A DNA stretch of 64,000 nt from positions 248,001 to 312,000 of the forward strand of contig NW_026944233.1 of the NCBI RefSeq assembly GCF_033297405.1. Reading direction: 5' to 3'. The notes under the pieces are model-generated. The model was not told the DNA's origin. It did no database searches and was given only the letters and a program-made list of their open reading frames with translations. Shown piece by piece: positions 32,055 to 44,729 of the stretch (position 1 is the first letter of the stretch; each line of letters begins with the position of its first letter). The DNA comes from Parathielavia appendiculata. Lineage: Eukaryota; Ascomycota; Sordariomycetes; Sordariales; Chaetomiaceae. The position numbers and the translations under genes were made by a program.

Positions 32055-33970
32055 ATGATTGAGAACCCCATCGACCGCGCTGTTGAGGAGGCCGAGCGGG
32101 ATGCCTCCCGGGAGCGCCGTAGCGAAGAGATTGAGCGAGTAATCTCAGCGTCGTCCGTGTCGAGCTCATCCGCCGAGTCATCACACCGCGGGGTTCAGAT
32201 GAGCCGAGTCGAGACACAACGGGACCTGGAGCGCCATCAGACGGAGTTGAGCCGCATCCACACGGCCCGGAGTCAACACAGCGGGACCGTTGGGAGGGCC
32301 AAGAGCAAGGAGTGGAAGAAGCCGCTGCCCAACTTTGGCGCCGGCAAGCCATACCCGCCGCTACTACCAAACCAGGAGGACTACGTTGTCGAGTTTGATG
32401 GGCCCGATGACCCTCTCCATGCGCAGAACTGGCCGATCAGGAAGAAGTATGCTTGCTCACTACCCCCTGATTGTCGTCGTGGTCACTCGAGGCTAACACA
32501 ACTACCCTCTCCAGGTTGCTTACCGCTGCTATGCTCGGCTTCACTACCATGACAGCGGCCTTCGGGTCGAGCATCTTCTCAGCGGCAACGGCCGCAGTCG
32601 GCGTCGAATTCGGTGTCTCCTCCGAGGTCTCCCTGCTCGGCGTCTCTTTCTACGTCCTTGGCTTCGCGACGGGCCCGACCTTCTGGGCGCCCCTCTCCGA
32701 GCTCAAGGGCCGCCGTCTACCCCTCGTCACGTCCATGTTCGGCTTCGCCATCTTCAACATCGCCAACGCCGTTGGCAAGGACCTTCAGACGGTGCTCATC
32801 ACGCGCTTCTTCGCCGGCTTCTTCGGCGCCTGCCCCCTTGCCGTCGTCGCCGCCGTCTTCTCCGACATGTTTGACAACCGGACCCGCGGCATCGCCATCA
32901 CCGTCTTCTCCATGACCGTCTTCACCGGCCCGCTGCTGGCGCCCTTCATCGGCGGCTTCATTGTCGAGTCGTATCTCGGCTGGCGCTGGACCTCGTACAT
33001 TGTCTCCTTCATGGGCTTCCTCGCCTTCTTTCTCAACTTGTTCTTCCTGGAGGAGACGTACCCGCCCACCATCCTCGTCGGCAAGGCCGCCGAGCTGCGC
33101 CGCCGCACCCTCAACTGGGGTATCCACGCGAAGCAAGAGGAGATTGAGATTGACGTGCGCGAGCTCATCACCAAGAACTTCTCGCGCCCCATGCGCCTGC
33201 TCTTTACCGAGCCCATCGTCCTGCTCCTGTCCCTCTACATGGCCTTCATCTACGGCCTGCTGTACCTGTTCCTGACGGCCTACCCCTTTGTCTTCCAGGG
33301 CGTGCACCGCATGTCGGCCGGCGTCGCGGGCCTGACCTTCTTCGGCATGATCGCGGGCCAGCTCATCGCCGGCGTCACCGTCCTGCTGCAGCAGCCGTGG
33401 TACCAGCGCAAGCTGGCCGCCAACAACGGCGTGCCCGTCCCCGAGTGGCGGCTGCCGAGCGTCATCGCAGGCGGCGTGGCCTTCGCGGCGGGCCTGTTTT
33501 GGTTTGGATGGTCCGGCTACCGCGCTGACATCCACTGGATCGTGCCGACGCTGTCGGGCCTGCTCACGGGGTTTGGCCTGGCGTCCATCTTTCTGCAGGC
33601 GCTCAACTACCTGGTCGACGCCTACCTCATGTTCGCCGCGTCGGCGATCGCCGGCAATACCTTCCTGCGGTCCCTGGCCGGCGCCGGCTTCCCGCTCTTC
33701 TCCAAGTACATGTTCCAGGGCATGGGCATCGAGTGGGCGTCGACGCTTCTGGGATGCGTCGCCGCCGCGCTGGTGCCCATCCCCATCGTCTTCTACCTGT
33801 ACGGCCACAAGATCAGGGAGAAGAGCGCCTTTGCCCCGACCTTCCCTCCCCGTGGAGCTCCCGCCGCTGCTTCGGAGGAGGGGAATGCTTCGGACGAGAA
33901 GGAAATCCTAGAGAGCTCGGGCAACGCGAGCAGGGCGAGGTTGGATAGGGATGCGAGGAGTGCTGTTTGA
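32055..33970 (+). CDS. MFS drug:H+ antiporter (DHA1, Tpo1-like)
   Basis: A plasma-membrane proton antiporter of the DHA1 group, which exports polyamines or toxic compounds. Exons 32055..32446 and 32515..33970, with a 68-bp intron, give 615 residues. A hydrophilic Glu/Arg/Ser-rich N-terminus of about 145 residues contains WKKPLPNFGAGKPYPPLLP and the family motif FDGPDDPLHAQNW. Then come 12 TM helices: FGSSIFSAATAAVG (TM1), GPTFWAPLSELKGRR (motif A region), ITRFFAGFFGACPLAVV (motif B) and FTGPLLAPFIGGFIV (motif C). The middle loop holds KNFSRPMRLLFTEPI, followed by WIVPTLSGLLTGFGL. The tail is Ser/Glu-rich. Substrate cannot be told from sequence. The 5' neighbour is another MFS protein, but of a different family. 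Confidence 0.94.
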
Positions 33971-35427
33971 GTGAGAAGGGTGTGAATGGGCAAGAAGATG
34001 GAGAAGACGCATGTAGATAATAGGAGAGAGGGGAGTTGTGTGCCTTGGATATGCTTGCATCGGAGGTCATCTGTTTTGAGCAACGGCGTTGAGGTTGGGA
34101 AAAGACATGCGTGGCAACAGTTTTTGATACCAAGCATTTACTCATAGAATTTGGAAGATTTTATGCAGGCTTAGGCAACAACAACTCATTGGTCTACACA
34201 ATCCATTACAACTTGATTATCAGCTATATTGATAAGGTCGATGGGGAAGTCGAGTTTACGGATTTGAAAGGTGACTCTCGCACAACTCCCGTGCCTAACA
34301 CGTACCCAGTCTTTCTGAGAGCCTGCCTGGAGGATTATTCCCTTGAAATTGCCGTCCAGGAATCGGGCAGACGAGCAATGGGTATAACTCCATCAGAGTA
34401 CCAGGAAAAAAAGCAAAAAAGGAGAAAAAGAGAAAAAAAAAGGATGACCTGGGCATCAGACAGTAACAGCTGTTCTATGAAAGCTAAACAACGATTGAAT
34501 TTGAGACAAACAAGGCCGCTTGGGTCACTAGCTGTTATACATCCTCTAGCTCCCTTCTTCCCGCTTGATATCATGGTGGAACAGTGGCAGCCCGCCCAGA
34601 ATTGCTACAAACAATTGAATCGGACGCTCGACTTTTCAACCTACGGTGTGCCCATAACTCCAGGCAAAAAAGAACTGCTGCTGCGCTATATAATATGTAT
34701 ATCACCAAGCGGCTATGGTGCCATGTTCCTCCGCGCCCACATAACCTCTAATTGGACAGGGACGAATGTTCTGTGTCGCCATCTCCTGCAAGTTTCTTCT
34801 AGACATGCCTTTTGTGCGGCTGATACGGCACACCATGTCCAATGGATATGTTGGATGAGACATGAATCGTCCCCTTCGCCGTGATCTCTCCCGAATGCCG
34901 CTCAACACTGTGGCAAGGTCTCAGGTTCTGCAGCACATATTGGTAATGACCAAGCGGGGGGTTGTGTCGGGAGGTGAGCGCCGCTAAGCTGATGCATTAG
35001 TGATCGTGACCGGATCTGACCATATCCCGCGCAGAGACTCGCTCCCAGTCATTCCGATGAGTCCGTCCCGTGAAGTTGCTAAGGTTGAGGTGCTTGATTT
35101 CGCACGGACCGGGTTATCATTGTCGAACCACGTAGAGTGGAAGAAACTCTCAACCTGGACGCCATGACCATTTCCAAGTGGTCTCCGAGAAGGTCCAAGA
35201 AGCGGATGCATCCGCTGCCTGAACGCCGGAATTGCCTCGTGTCTCATTCGCTCGGGTTTGCGTGTTGTCCGGCCCTCTTTGGCGGGGACTTGGCGAGGCT
35301 CGAACACCAGCTGAGATATATCAGTATGGATAAGGCCCTCTTCCGAATCGCGCTGCGTTCATCTCCACGCTGACAACTCGGCGCGATATCCTGTGGAACT
35401 GCTTCGGCTTCATTGACATCTTCCCTG
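33971..35427. other. Intergenic, 1.46 kb, convergent
   Basis: Between the stop of the MFS gene and the stop of the WD40 gene. A long + strand open frame (34111..34884, 257 codons) lacks an early ATG and any family resemblance. An A-rich run lies at about 34408..34441. Confidence 0.4.
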
Positions 35428-37742
35428 TCATCCCTCATGCTCCCGAAGGCGGATGACGGCAAGCTGGCAAATGTTAGCGCAGTGAGCGGACAGTTCGCAA
35501 TGTCTCCAAGTCACTTACTCTATTTTCCAAGCCGTACACCAGACGCCGGCCCTCAGAATCCCATCCTAAGCATGAGATAGCGTCCTCCGCATCGGTCCCG
35601 GATCCGGGGCTTTGCCACCCAGGCTGCGGGACCCAGCTGGCCATTGGCATCGCATGGTCACCCATTCTCCAAACCAGGATTCTGTCGTGAGCCGCTACAG
35701 CAATCAACGCACCGTCCGGACTCATTGAGAGATTGTTGACAGCAAGCGGCGGCGGCATTGTGATTGAATACTTGGGCTTGTTCTCGGCGCTGCGTACGTT
35801 CCAAACAAAGATGGCGCCGTCTTCGCCGCCGGATACCAGCAATCTCTCGTCATCAGTGGGATCCCCCTGCAGCGGTTGCCACTTCAGGCTGGCGACACCT
35901 CCGTCATGGGCTGGTATCGAACGGCGCTTTCCAGACTCATCCCAAATCTAAGCGACACAAACAGTGTCAGCGGGGATATTATTAACAACAAAGGACAGCA
36001 TGAAACTCACATCGATGTAGCCCTTGTCGCTAGCAGTCGCAACCAGTCTCGACCGCCAGTCAAACTCGACAAGGGTAAAGCGCTCATCCTTGGCTGTCTG
36101 GAACTCGCTGCTCCGCACAATTTCCTGCCCCAAGCACCTGAAGGAGACGAGCAAGTCGCCACCGCACAGGAGGAACTCGGTTTCGCTAATCCATGCCGCA
36201 TCAAGGTTGTCGGATCGGAGGTCGTGTTCGAGGACATGAGACACGGAATTCACCAACGAAGGAGATGAGATGTGAAGCAGAGTGCCGGGATTTGCCGCTC
36301 CGTTGCTCACATCAGGACTGATGGCAAGGAGGAAGTTGCTGTTGGGACTCCAGCAGAGGTTGGTGACGGGCGAGTCAAGGCCGTCAAAGCGCTGTATGCT
36401 CGTTCCGTCAACCGACCAGACGCTCACGCGCGACTTGGTGCCGAGCTCGGTGCCAAGCGCAATGAGGTCGCCGCTTGAGCTCCAGGCCATAGCCGAGACG
36501 GTGGCATTCTTCGGCAGATCCTCTTCGACAATGCTCATGAACGAGGGCCTGGCGGTATTCACGTGACCTGGATCCTGCTCTGGGGCGGTTCCACTAGGTA
36601 CTGTCCAAATGCGGGCTAGCGCATCTGTCCCAGCTGTCGCCAAGATGGACGGGTTCCTGGGGTTCCACTCGCAGAGGAGCACAAGAGGATTTTCGCTAGC
36701 CTCGGGTGACTCGTCGGCGCCCAGGCGCAGAAACACGGTGCCTTGGGTCAGGTCGCGGACCTTCTCAACCTGCGTGCCGCGTGAGGGTCCTTCGGTGCGC
36801 AGGATAGAGGACTCAACCTGTTCGCCTTCGAGCGGTGACGGGTACGCGTGGTTGTTGTCTGGGTGGGGGTCGATTTCCATTGGTGTGGTGGCCAAATCGG
36901 CTCCATTCTCGTAGCCGTTGCTGAGCCGCTGGCGTTTTGCGGGGGATCCATGCGTCAATTCGTGATGATGCTGCCGCTCAACCGCACGCTTTCGTGGGTT
37001 TTCCATCTCGTCCAGCTCCAACTCTGGCTCCGATTCCACATCATCTTCCTCGTCCTCGTCCACCGGCTCCTCGGGCTGGAATTTCAGCGGCCCAAACACA
37101 CCCCGCGGAGGCTCCCCGGCCATTGCCGGCACATTACCAGGCGCCTGCGAGCAAAGCGTCAGCACCCCGGCACTAGTGCCCCTCCCCCTGGGCCCAAAGC
37201 CACCACCAGCTCACCGGCCAATTCCATGCCGAGTGCAACCCATAAAAATGGAGGGCAGGGCCCAGAAAATCAAACAACGGGAAAAACAGAGCAAGTGTGT
37301 GGCAAAATAACCGGAGACGCCGTACCTTTTGGGCGGCTTCGAATCGTCTTTGGTAGTCTTCATAGATGAGGCCTTTGTTCAAGAGTGACACCAGCGCATA
37401 CGTGTTGACATGCGAGGCAAAGTCGAACTGCCTGTGAGGTTGGTGCACCCGCCATTCCTTCTGCAGCTTGGCGGCCGTCTCTCGATAATCTGCGGTCGTC
37501 AGTCTCACCTCACCGAGCCCCAGTTCAACGCGCACGAAGAGAGCGCGGCGGCAGCAGTCGGGCCTCACAAAGCGCCCGGGCGGCAGTGCACATACTTGAT
37601 TCGAGCAAATACCTGTAGTTCAAGTTGAAGCAGGCCGAGTTAGCGATGAGGCCGCCTCCCCACGGGCAGACCTGGGGCGGGTGAAAATAACGAACCTCCA
37701 GATCAAAAAGTTGACACGATCCGTGTCAAGTAGCTCCTTCAT
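35428..37742 (-). CDS. LisH/WD40 corepressor subunit (Sif2/TBL1-like, Set3 complex)
   Basis: Homologue of yeast Sif2 and metazoan TBL1/TBL1XR1, the WD40 scaffold of the Set3/Hos2 (NCoR/SMRT-type) deacetylase complex. Six exons: 37742..37696, 37612..37596, 37489..37326, 37144..36011, 35947..35519 and 35463..35428, giving 608 residues in phase. The LisH domain is at residues about 6-40: DTDRVNFLIWRYLLESNY, ETAAKLQKEW, then SLLNKGLIYEDYQRRFEA. An acidic linker (EPVDEDEEDDVESEPELE) with a basic patch (ENPRKRAVERQ) follows. WD40 blades include LLCEWNPRNPSILATAGTD, VSAMAWSSSGDLIALGTE, VTNLCWSPNSNFLLAISP, GYIDIWDESGKRR, LLVSGGEDGAIFVWNV and GALIAVAAHDRILVWRM. Exon 2 is only 17 nt long. Confidence 0.93.
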
Positions 37743-38787
37743 TGTTGGGAGCCGGTGGGCGGCGATCGTGGCGATAAATGATGAAGCAGGCTTTATCAAT
37801 GTTGACAGATATGATAAGTGAGCGCAAGGACGGGTGCTGCTTCGATGAGGGTGTCGTTTTCAGGGTTCTGTTGGGCGTGCATTCGATGTTGAAGGGTTGA
37901 GAGGAACCTTGAAAAGCGCCCGGCCGAGATTTGGAGATTGCATTGGCAGCGTTCGGACCACGAGTTGCGGCCTTGTCAAGCGTGAGCGCGGCATGGGTCC
38001 GGCGGCCAACTCTAGGGGGTAGATCGTGCCTGTTTGGCGGGCGACTAAATCGCCGGCGAAGAACGCTTAACCTTTTCGGGTAAGGAAGCTCACCCAGCAA
38101 GGCCAAAGATCAAACGGCGCAGCCCCGCGGGTGCTGCGTGGCGACCGGGGACAGAAATCAAAACCATGATCGACTTTTACTTCGTATAAGCGATCTCGAG
38201 AGGATGAATGGAGCGGTTCAGGCTTTGCTGGAAATTACAGAAATGAATTGTATTGGCCTATCTTCGTTTACATTGTTGGGAACGACTAACTGTACGGATT
38301 ATCATTTAAGAGACGAGGAACGGCTGAGTTCAAGAATCTTCGCACACGAAAACACGTCAACCAATATATTTCAGCCTGATCCCAGCTCCGTCCCTACTAG
38401 GGGACTCCAGCTGTCAACCTTGTCGTAGAAGCAACCGTATTCATATCGATTTTTCCAATCCTCAATTTGGATGAGTGTGCAACAAGGACAAAGGGCAGAA
38501 TAGGCCTTGTTATGGACCCGCACTCCATATAGTTCCGATCTTACTCACATTGAACGCTTTTTGGTGAGGCAGTTTCATGCCAAGACGTTACAGTACTGGA
38601 ATTTACAATACGATTTCGCGCCTGAGCTCGAGATGGACATGGGCGGGATTCATCAGACAGGCCGGGGGAATTTCGGCTATGGCAGCTGGCCTGAGCACTT
38701 GTCCATCGAAAGCGCCGACCCGCGCAGTTGCCGGCTGCGACCATATCTCCAACCCAGGCACAAGTCGACTACGGCTGCCAGCCCGCC
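37743..38787. promoter_or_regulatory. Divergent promoter region, Sif2-like / TMEM115-like
   Basis: A 1.04-kb gap between divergent starts. No coding frame recognised. The right part (38150..38500) is relatively AT-rich. Confidence 0.3.
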
Positions 38788-39997
38788 ATGCCACCTCGAA
38801 TAAACATCCCGCCAGTCACCCGCATCGTGCTCATTGCACTGGGGCTGCAGTCGGTGCTGAGTGCGGCAATCCGGTATCGACAATGGACGGCAAACTCAGA
38901 AATCGTCATCCCCTACCTCAACCTCGTCCCACAACTCTCCCTCATCTACCCCTGGACCTTCCTCACAACAACCTTCGTCGAGAGCAACGTCTTCACCTTG
39001 TCGATTGCCTGCCTCACCCTTTACAATGGCGGCCGCTACCTGGAGCGTGCTTGGTCCTCGCGCGAGTTCGCCAAGTTCCTGCTCGTCACGTCCCTCGTGC
39101 CCAACACCCTCTGCTTCGGCACTTCCATTCTATTCTTCGCCCTCACACGAAATGAGGCATGGACGTATGTATACGCCGGCTTCATGGTCTAGTCGGACTG
39201 ATCATTTCGCACTATGCTAACTCGGATCTTCCACCAGGCTCATGACCATTGCGGGCACCATCCCCCTGCAAATCTCCTTCCTCGTCGCCTTCAGCCAGCT
39301 AGTCCCGGCGCACACCGTGACGCTCTTCAGGGGCCTGCTCTCCCTGCGCGTTCCCCGCTTCCCGCTACTCTACATCGGGCTCGTTACCCTCCTCTGCCTC
39401 ACGCCCATGCTCACCATCGCCTCCTTCTTCCTCGCCGTCTACGGCTTCCTCGTCAGCTGGACCTATCTGCGCTTTTACAAGGTCGCCTTCCCAGACCTCG
39501 ACACATCCCAGCCGAACTCCCTCCGCGGCGACGCTAGCGACACCTTTGCCATTGCCGAGTTCTTCCCCGGCCCCGTGCGGCCTCTGGTCGCGGCCATCTC
39601 GGACCACGTGTTCGACGTGCTCGTGGCCATGCGCCTGTGCGTGCCCTTCAGTGCCGCCGACATCTCCGCCGCCCGCGGCGACCACAGCCACGGCTTCTCC
39701 CACCGCGGCGCTCCGGGAAGTGCCCGCGCCGAAGCGGAGAGGAGGAGGGCGCTCGCGCTCCGGGCCCTCGACCAGCGTCTGCACGCCGCCACTGCCACCG
39801 CCGCCGCCCGGGCACAAAGCGCGCCAGTCCCGCCTGCCGTGGTTCCGCCTATCCCGTCGGCGACCGGGCCGACCGTGCAGAGCCAGCCCCAGGCTCCGCC
39901 GCCAAACGCCATGACGGCGCAAACAGCACCTGGCAGCGGCCTGCTGGGCGAGACGCACTATAATCCCGATGCGGATGCGGATAGGAACGGGCCCTGA
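38788..39997 (+). CDS. TMEM115-like rhomboid-fold membrane protein (DUF1751)
   Basis: Member of the eukaryotic TMEM115/DUF1751 family, a rhomboid-related multi-pass Golgi protein without protease activity that acts in Golgi retrograde transport. Exons 38788..39164 and 39238..39997, with a 73-bp intron, give 378 residues. Motifs: RINIPPVTRIVLIALG, PWTFLTTTFVE, GGRYLERAWSSREFAKF (the rhomboid L1-like WSSxE region), VPNTLCFGTSILFFAL, SFLVAFSQLVPAHTVTLF and VYGFLVSWTYLRFY. About five or six TM segments lie before residue 240. No GxSG catalytic serine is seen. The C-terminal about 120 residues are Ala/Pro-rich and presumably cytosolic. Confidence 0.92.
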
Positions 39998-42723
39998 GTG
40001 GGTTTGTGGCAGATATGAGAGAGATGTGTCAAGCTGTTTCTGTCAATGCGATCTAGCACATCCTCTGGGTTCAAAGACAGCCAACTCTCGGAGTACAGCA
40101 AGCGAGCGTAGAGCGAATAGCGTTCTTGAAACAGATTCAATAATTGCCTCCAATATCCGGTGGTTTGGGCGATGAGAGCATCACTTTCAAGTTGGGAATT
40201 CTAGAAGTTGATGGTAGGCTGGAGGGAATACATCCCTCTTAGGGGCAGTTCGAATACCTGATACCCGCCCGCGGGAATGGGGCGACTTGTCATGACGGAT
40301 GGCGATACTTCACAGGATCGTGAATAAGTATGAAGGTGCCACGAGCACTATCATCGTGCTGTATAGCAAATGTGATATTCTGTTGCCCTACGAGCTATGG
40401 TTGAATTGTGATTTGCTAAATACATTGACCGTCACAGAGGCAGTGGGAACTTCAAGTTAACCGCGTGTAGCTTCTCCAGGCATCAAGGTGGGACTGCAGT
40501 AGCCTCGTTTGGTTCAAGGCCATCATGTCCTGAAATTAGCACATACCTGATTTCAGTCACCTACTGTTTTGTAGGCTGGCTGGTGGGTGAGCATGGCACG
40601 TCGGGATTTGGTCGCTAAGATAATCGTGGGCCAAGAAGTATTTTCCCAACATCGAGGGGTTTGGGCTCGTTTTTTAGTGCCTTTGGTGTTGCTAAATGTC
40701 CTTGGAAATGGGTCAAGCGGAGCTATCATGTCCTGTTATTGTTTGGGATCATTCCTCCCTGGAAAGCAATCTATATCAAGGACTATACCTTACCATCTTT
40801 CCGTGTAAGAAGAAACAAGAAGAAGGGGAAAGAGTGCACATGTCAACAGGCATCTTGGAGCGCTGTCCTCGCTGGCCGTATCGTCAAGTTGCATAATGTT
40901 GTTCCCCGATGCCTGGGACTGGGCCCGAGAGACGCGTACAGCCACAAGGCAATGAAGAACACCGAGAAACAGAAGCAAATGAATCAGGCACAGGAAAGAG
41001 GGCTCGCCTGTAACTCGATTGTGCAGTCACCTAATAAGCCAATCTAGTATCTAGTACTTGACCACATCCGGATGGAATAGGTATGCTTCACCAGGTTACC
41101 CTGAGAATGACGGCAGATGCCACAAGTTTACTATGGACAAGGTATCACAGGGGGCGGTTGATGGTTGTTCTTCTTGCCTGGCCCCTTGCAAGTCACGAGC
41201 GCTTGTTTCGTACGGAATATTCAGGTACTCCGCTAACTGGAATGGAGAATGAAACACAAGTTTCCTCTCGGATGTCATGCCTAGCGTTGTGAGTCGATTA
41301 GCTGGCTTTGAGCGAAGCTTCCGTTGCGGGTAAGGAGCACACAGCCAAGTGAGTTCCAGGTTGTTCATCATATTGTTAGAGTACCTTAGCCATCGCCGGG
41401 CAGTCTGGCGCAATGAGGCGAGCATATTGAGAAGTAGAAGTGGGTATTGGCGGCTAGATGGCCGGCATCTTTGCCCGGATCTAATGGTGTTCAACGCTTG
41501 GCTCACCGATGTTCCGGATAGCGTGGTGTGGCTGAGGTGAACCAAAGCGGTAAGCGGGATCGCTACAGTACATAACTTGCCCCGGCGTGCTTCGCAGTCC
41601 CTCGTTGGCTCAGCCCGTGTGGCCGGCAAGGGTCCGCGGCACGCGTTTTGAGTCGGGCCTGGCTCTGGCCAGCGATTCGATCGGGTGCTGCAGACCAACC
41701 ATTGCGGGCAAAGGTTGCCTGACCACCGTGGCCCAACCAACAGACCGCGAGACCTGGCGGCATCGCTCGCCGGCGAATCGAGGCTCTGCTACTTTCAAAT
41801 AACCGTAGGGCAAGTCATCCATCTGCCTTGTGCAAAGGCATCCCGAGGTTGTGACAGCGGCTGGGATTATACTGTATGTACGGAATACATACACAAGGTG
41901 ACGCGACGCCAAGGAGGCGATGCTCTTCTGGGGCATCCGAGCGTTTGACCCTTTTCCCTTTTCTGCCCTTGCTCCACGGGAGCGGTGGCCGATCAACAAG
42001 CCTTTCTCGGCGTTTCTTGGCATCACCACGCAATCAGACCAGGAGGCCCGAGGCCTTCACGTGCTGTGCCCTGCCCAACAGTGCTGCCGACGCCCGACAC
42101 CCTATTCCCTCTTGCTGCTCGTGCATGCTGCAATTACCCTCTTGCGGCAAACACCCTCTCATGACCACATGGGACTGTGCACGAAACCTCGCAGGCTTCC
42201 GCCACAACAGGTCGGCAACCGGTGGAACTGGCCGGTAACAGACGCTCGGCTCAATGCCAAGCTCCATCCGACGATCGATTGAGGATCGTCGGGGAGCGCA
42301 CTGGCTGTGGTGTCTGACGATCAACTGTTGAAAAGGGAACGGGCCAACGCAGCTGACACATGGTAGAATGCCACCTCAGCCTGTCAAGAACAAAGCTGGC
42401 GGTGAATACATCCGTAGCGTAGCGAGCGGTAGTTCCGCGCTGAGGACGGTACCGTACGTAAGTACCGATAGTTTTGAAGCAGAGGAGGCGGGGAATCTGG
42501 AAGCGAGGGATGAATCCACGCTTGATGAAAGCTCCCCATATCCGTAGTACCGTAGAAAGGCCGTCTCCAAGGTTATCACTAGTCTCTGACTTGGCAGAAC
42601 CCATCAACACGCCGTAGCCACAGAATGAATAAAAAATTTGCCGGAAAACGCGCAAGATAGCTTTGATGAGGGCCGCGCCTACGGTACGAAGTACCTTGGC
42701 TGCAATGCTGCATCCAACCATCC

Positions 42724-43575
42724 ATGACGATGTTCGGTGTTGAACACAAAAATTCCGCAGCCTGCATCTCGCCAAGAAGCGATAGATCCACCCCTGCGTT
42801 GGCTTTTCGAAATCCACACCTCATCGTTAAACCCCCCCGAGCCACTGAGCCGCCCGCAGCTCTTCGACTCATCCCTCTCATCATGCATTGCAGACAGGTC
42901 AGCGCGCCTCGGTTACTGCGTGAGGTCCTGGCACACTCGACCACATCGAAGCCTGCAAGCTGCACGACTTTTGCTTTCTCTAGGCCTTGGCCCCATTCTC
43001 AAATGAAACCGTGTCTCCGCACAGAACCGACAGCGCAGAATGCCAACTCGCCGGTTTATATGATTACAATGATTTCGGGGCTCACAAGCGATCAAGTGAT
43101 GTCGGAATTATACGTTAACGAACACCTCTCGAATCAAAAAGTCGTGCGTTCTCTGTCAAAGTTGCAGACTCATCTTCATCTGATGCTTCTCTCGGAGGAG
43201 TTTCATGCCACCATTCTGCCAGAGCCGGCGAATGATACCGAGCATACTAAGGTAGTCTCCCTCCTTCGAAATGATATCGACAAGTTGCAAATGACCATTA
43301 CCAGCCATGTCTGGAGCCAAATTAGACGTGCTGTGACGTTTGATAGCATCAGTTCGGTTTGCTCTCTGTTGACCTTCAGTTCAAGACACGACTTGGGCCT
43401 CTGGGTTTGGGCTAAAGCCGGGCTACGGATACAGAATGCGGAGATGGTGTGGTGCTCATATAAGAATAGTACAAGGAAGCCGAAAAGGGATCAACAATAC
43501 CGGTGCAAATCACTGCCGAGGATTGATCTTGCTCGCGTCGACAAGCCTGTCTCTATATATTGCTTTCATACCTGA
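42724..43575 (+). CDS. Possible orphan ORF, 283 codons
   Basis: An ATG-initiated uninterrupted frame in the gene-poor block. No domain, signal peptide or membrane segment is seen. Residues from about 115 to 220 are mildly helix-like (DQVMSELYVNEHLSNQK, VSLLRNDIDKLQMTITSH); the first 110 look random. Length alone makes chance somewhat unlikely but not excluded. It could be a recent orphan, part of a spliced gene, or spurious. Confidence 0.18.
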   Translation: MTMFGVEHKNSAACISPRSDRSTPALAFRNPHLIVKPPRATEPPAALRLIPLIMHCRQVSAPRLLREVLAHSTTSKPASCTTFAFSRPWPHSQMKPCLRTEPTAQNANSPVYMITMISGLTSDQVMSELYVNEHLSNQKVVRSLSKLQTHLHLMLLSEEFHATILPEPANDTEHTKVVSLLRNDIDKLQMTITSHVWSQIRRAVTFDSISSVCSLLTFSSRHDLGLWVWAKAGLRIQNAEMVWCSYKNSTRKPKRDQQYRCKSLPRIDLARVDKPVSIYCFHT

Positions 43576-44153
43576 AGGTAGCCCTCTCCGAGGCAACGTT
43601 CTACCGCACGTGCTAGGTCGGCAGAGAGAGGGATGTACACGTGTACTTGTCATATACCCAGAAATCCGCGAGTCGTTAGCGAATGCGCTGCATTTGAAGT
43701 TGCTGACTTCCTCCGGGATTTGACTCTTTGAATCAACGTAGAACAATCTGGTTGCGCCAGCTGGTGCGTACGGCTCGACAACGTCTCGCCTCTTTGCCAT
43801 CTCTTGTGACGGCATGACCACCAAGCCTGCCGAGCCTGCTTGTGTTGCGGGATGTAAGAGGTTGCGCAAGGGATGTAGGTAATTGGGTACCCATTCAAAA
43901 TGCTCGAAATGCCCTCAGTTTGACCTCAAGGTGAGAAAGAAGAGGCTGTGTGTACCAGCATACCCGAGTGAGTCTGCGACCGGCTACATGATACATCTCA
44001 GTTTCCGGGTTGCTCATCAGCATCCGTCACGTAAAATGTCAAAGGGCCGTTCAGGGACATCACTCTGGCCCTAAGCACAGGTTTTGGCCGAGCTCACGTC
44101 GAGTATTCCATATCGGGGTGTAGCTTACCTTGTGAAACGCTTTTGGAAGCCGT

Positions 44154-44351
44154 AAGTATTAGCGTATATTTCCAACTTATCTTCTTCAACTTCTATCCTC
44201 TTTCAATCTTTATCTTCTTTCACTTTTTCTTCTTCTACATTCGCTTCCTTAATGTCTTTCTTTTCCTCAGCTCTTCCACTTTATCTTCACTTATGGCTTT
44301 CTCTTCTCTTTACCTTTCAACTTCCTTAGCTATCATCTTTCATTTTATTTA
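44154..44351 (+). repeat. Pyrimidine-rich asymmetric tract
   Basis: About 200 bp almost wholly T/C on the + strand (recurring TCTTC, TTTC and CTTC words) in the gene-poor block. Strand-asymmetric low complexity with no clean repeat unit. Confidence 0.85.
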
Positions 44352-44717
44352 GCGGTTGCCCGTCATGCACCACAGTAACCAACGCAGAGTTGGATTGTAT
44401 TTTTCAGGTTGAGAAAAGGAGACGTCAAGTGGTTGCAAGTCCCAACGATGCTGAGGTGGTGGCAGCTGCTTCGTGGATTGACGCCCACACTTTTGTACAA
44501 GTGGGGTCTCCGCAACCGGGATCTGCTCGTTGGGTGACGGAGCACGGGGAACATGGTGTGTGGATCCGATGCATGGGATGGGACCAGGCCGTGGAACCCA
44601 GCTGTCGCCACACACGCTAAAGCGAAATGGCGTAGCCGCTTACTCCGGGAACACGCTCCCCTGAAGAGGCTGGTTGTACCGCTTTGTTCTTGATACAAGT
44701 TGGGCACCAAGCCTAAG

Positions 44718-44729
44718 TAAGGTACCTTA
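44718..44729. repeat. Palindrome TAAGGTACCTTA
   Basis: A perfect 12-bp palindrome centred on GGTACC, inside a longer imperfect one (CCTAAG to CTTAGG). Similar TACCTTA/GTACC words recur elsewhere in intergenic parts of the window. Confidence 0.8.

Noticed and set aside
32717..33808. 363-codon minus-strand frame rich in Asp/Glu/Gly
   Set aside because: Antisense of the MFS exporter, arising from C-ending codon bias.
41096..42965. Several 120-215-codon minus-strand frames in the gene-poor block
   Set aside because: They overlap each other in different frames, lack domains, and mostly lack an ATG at the start.
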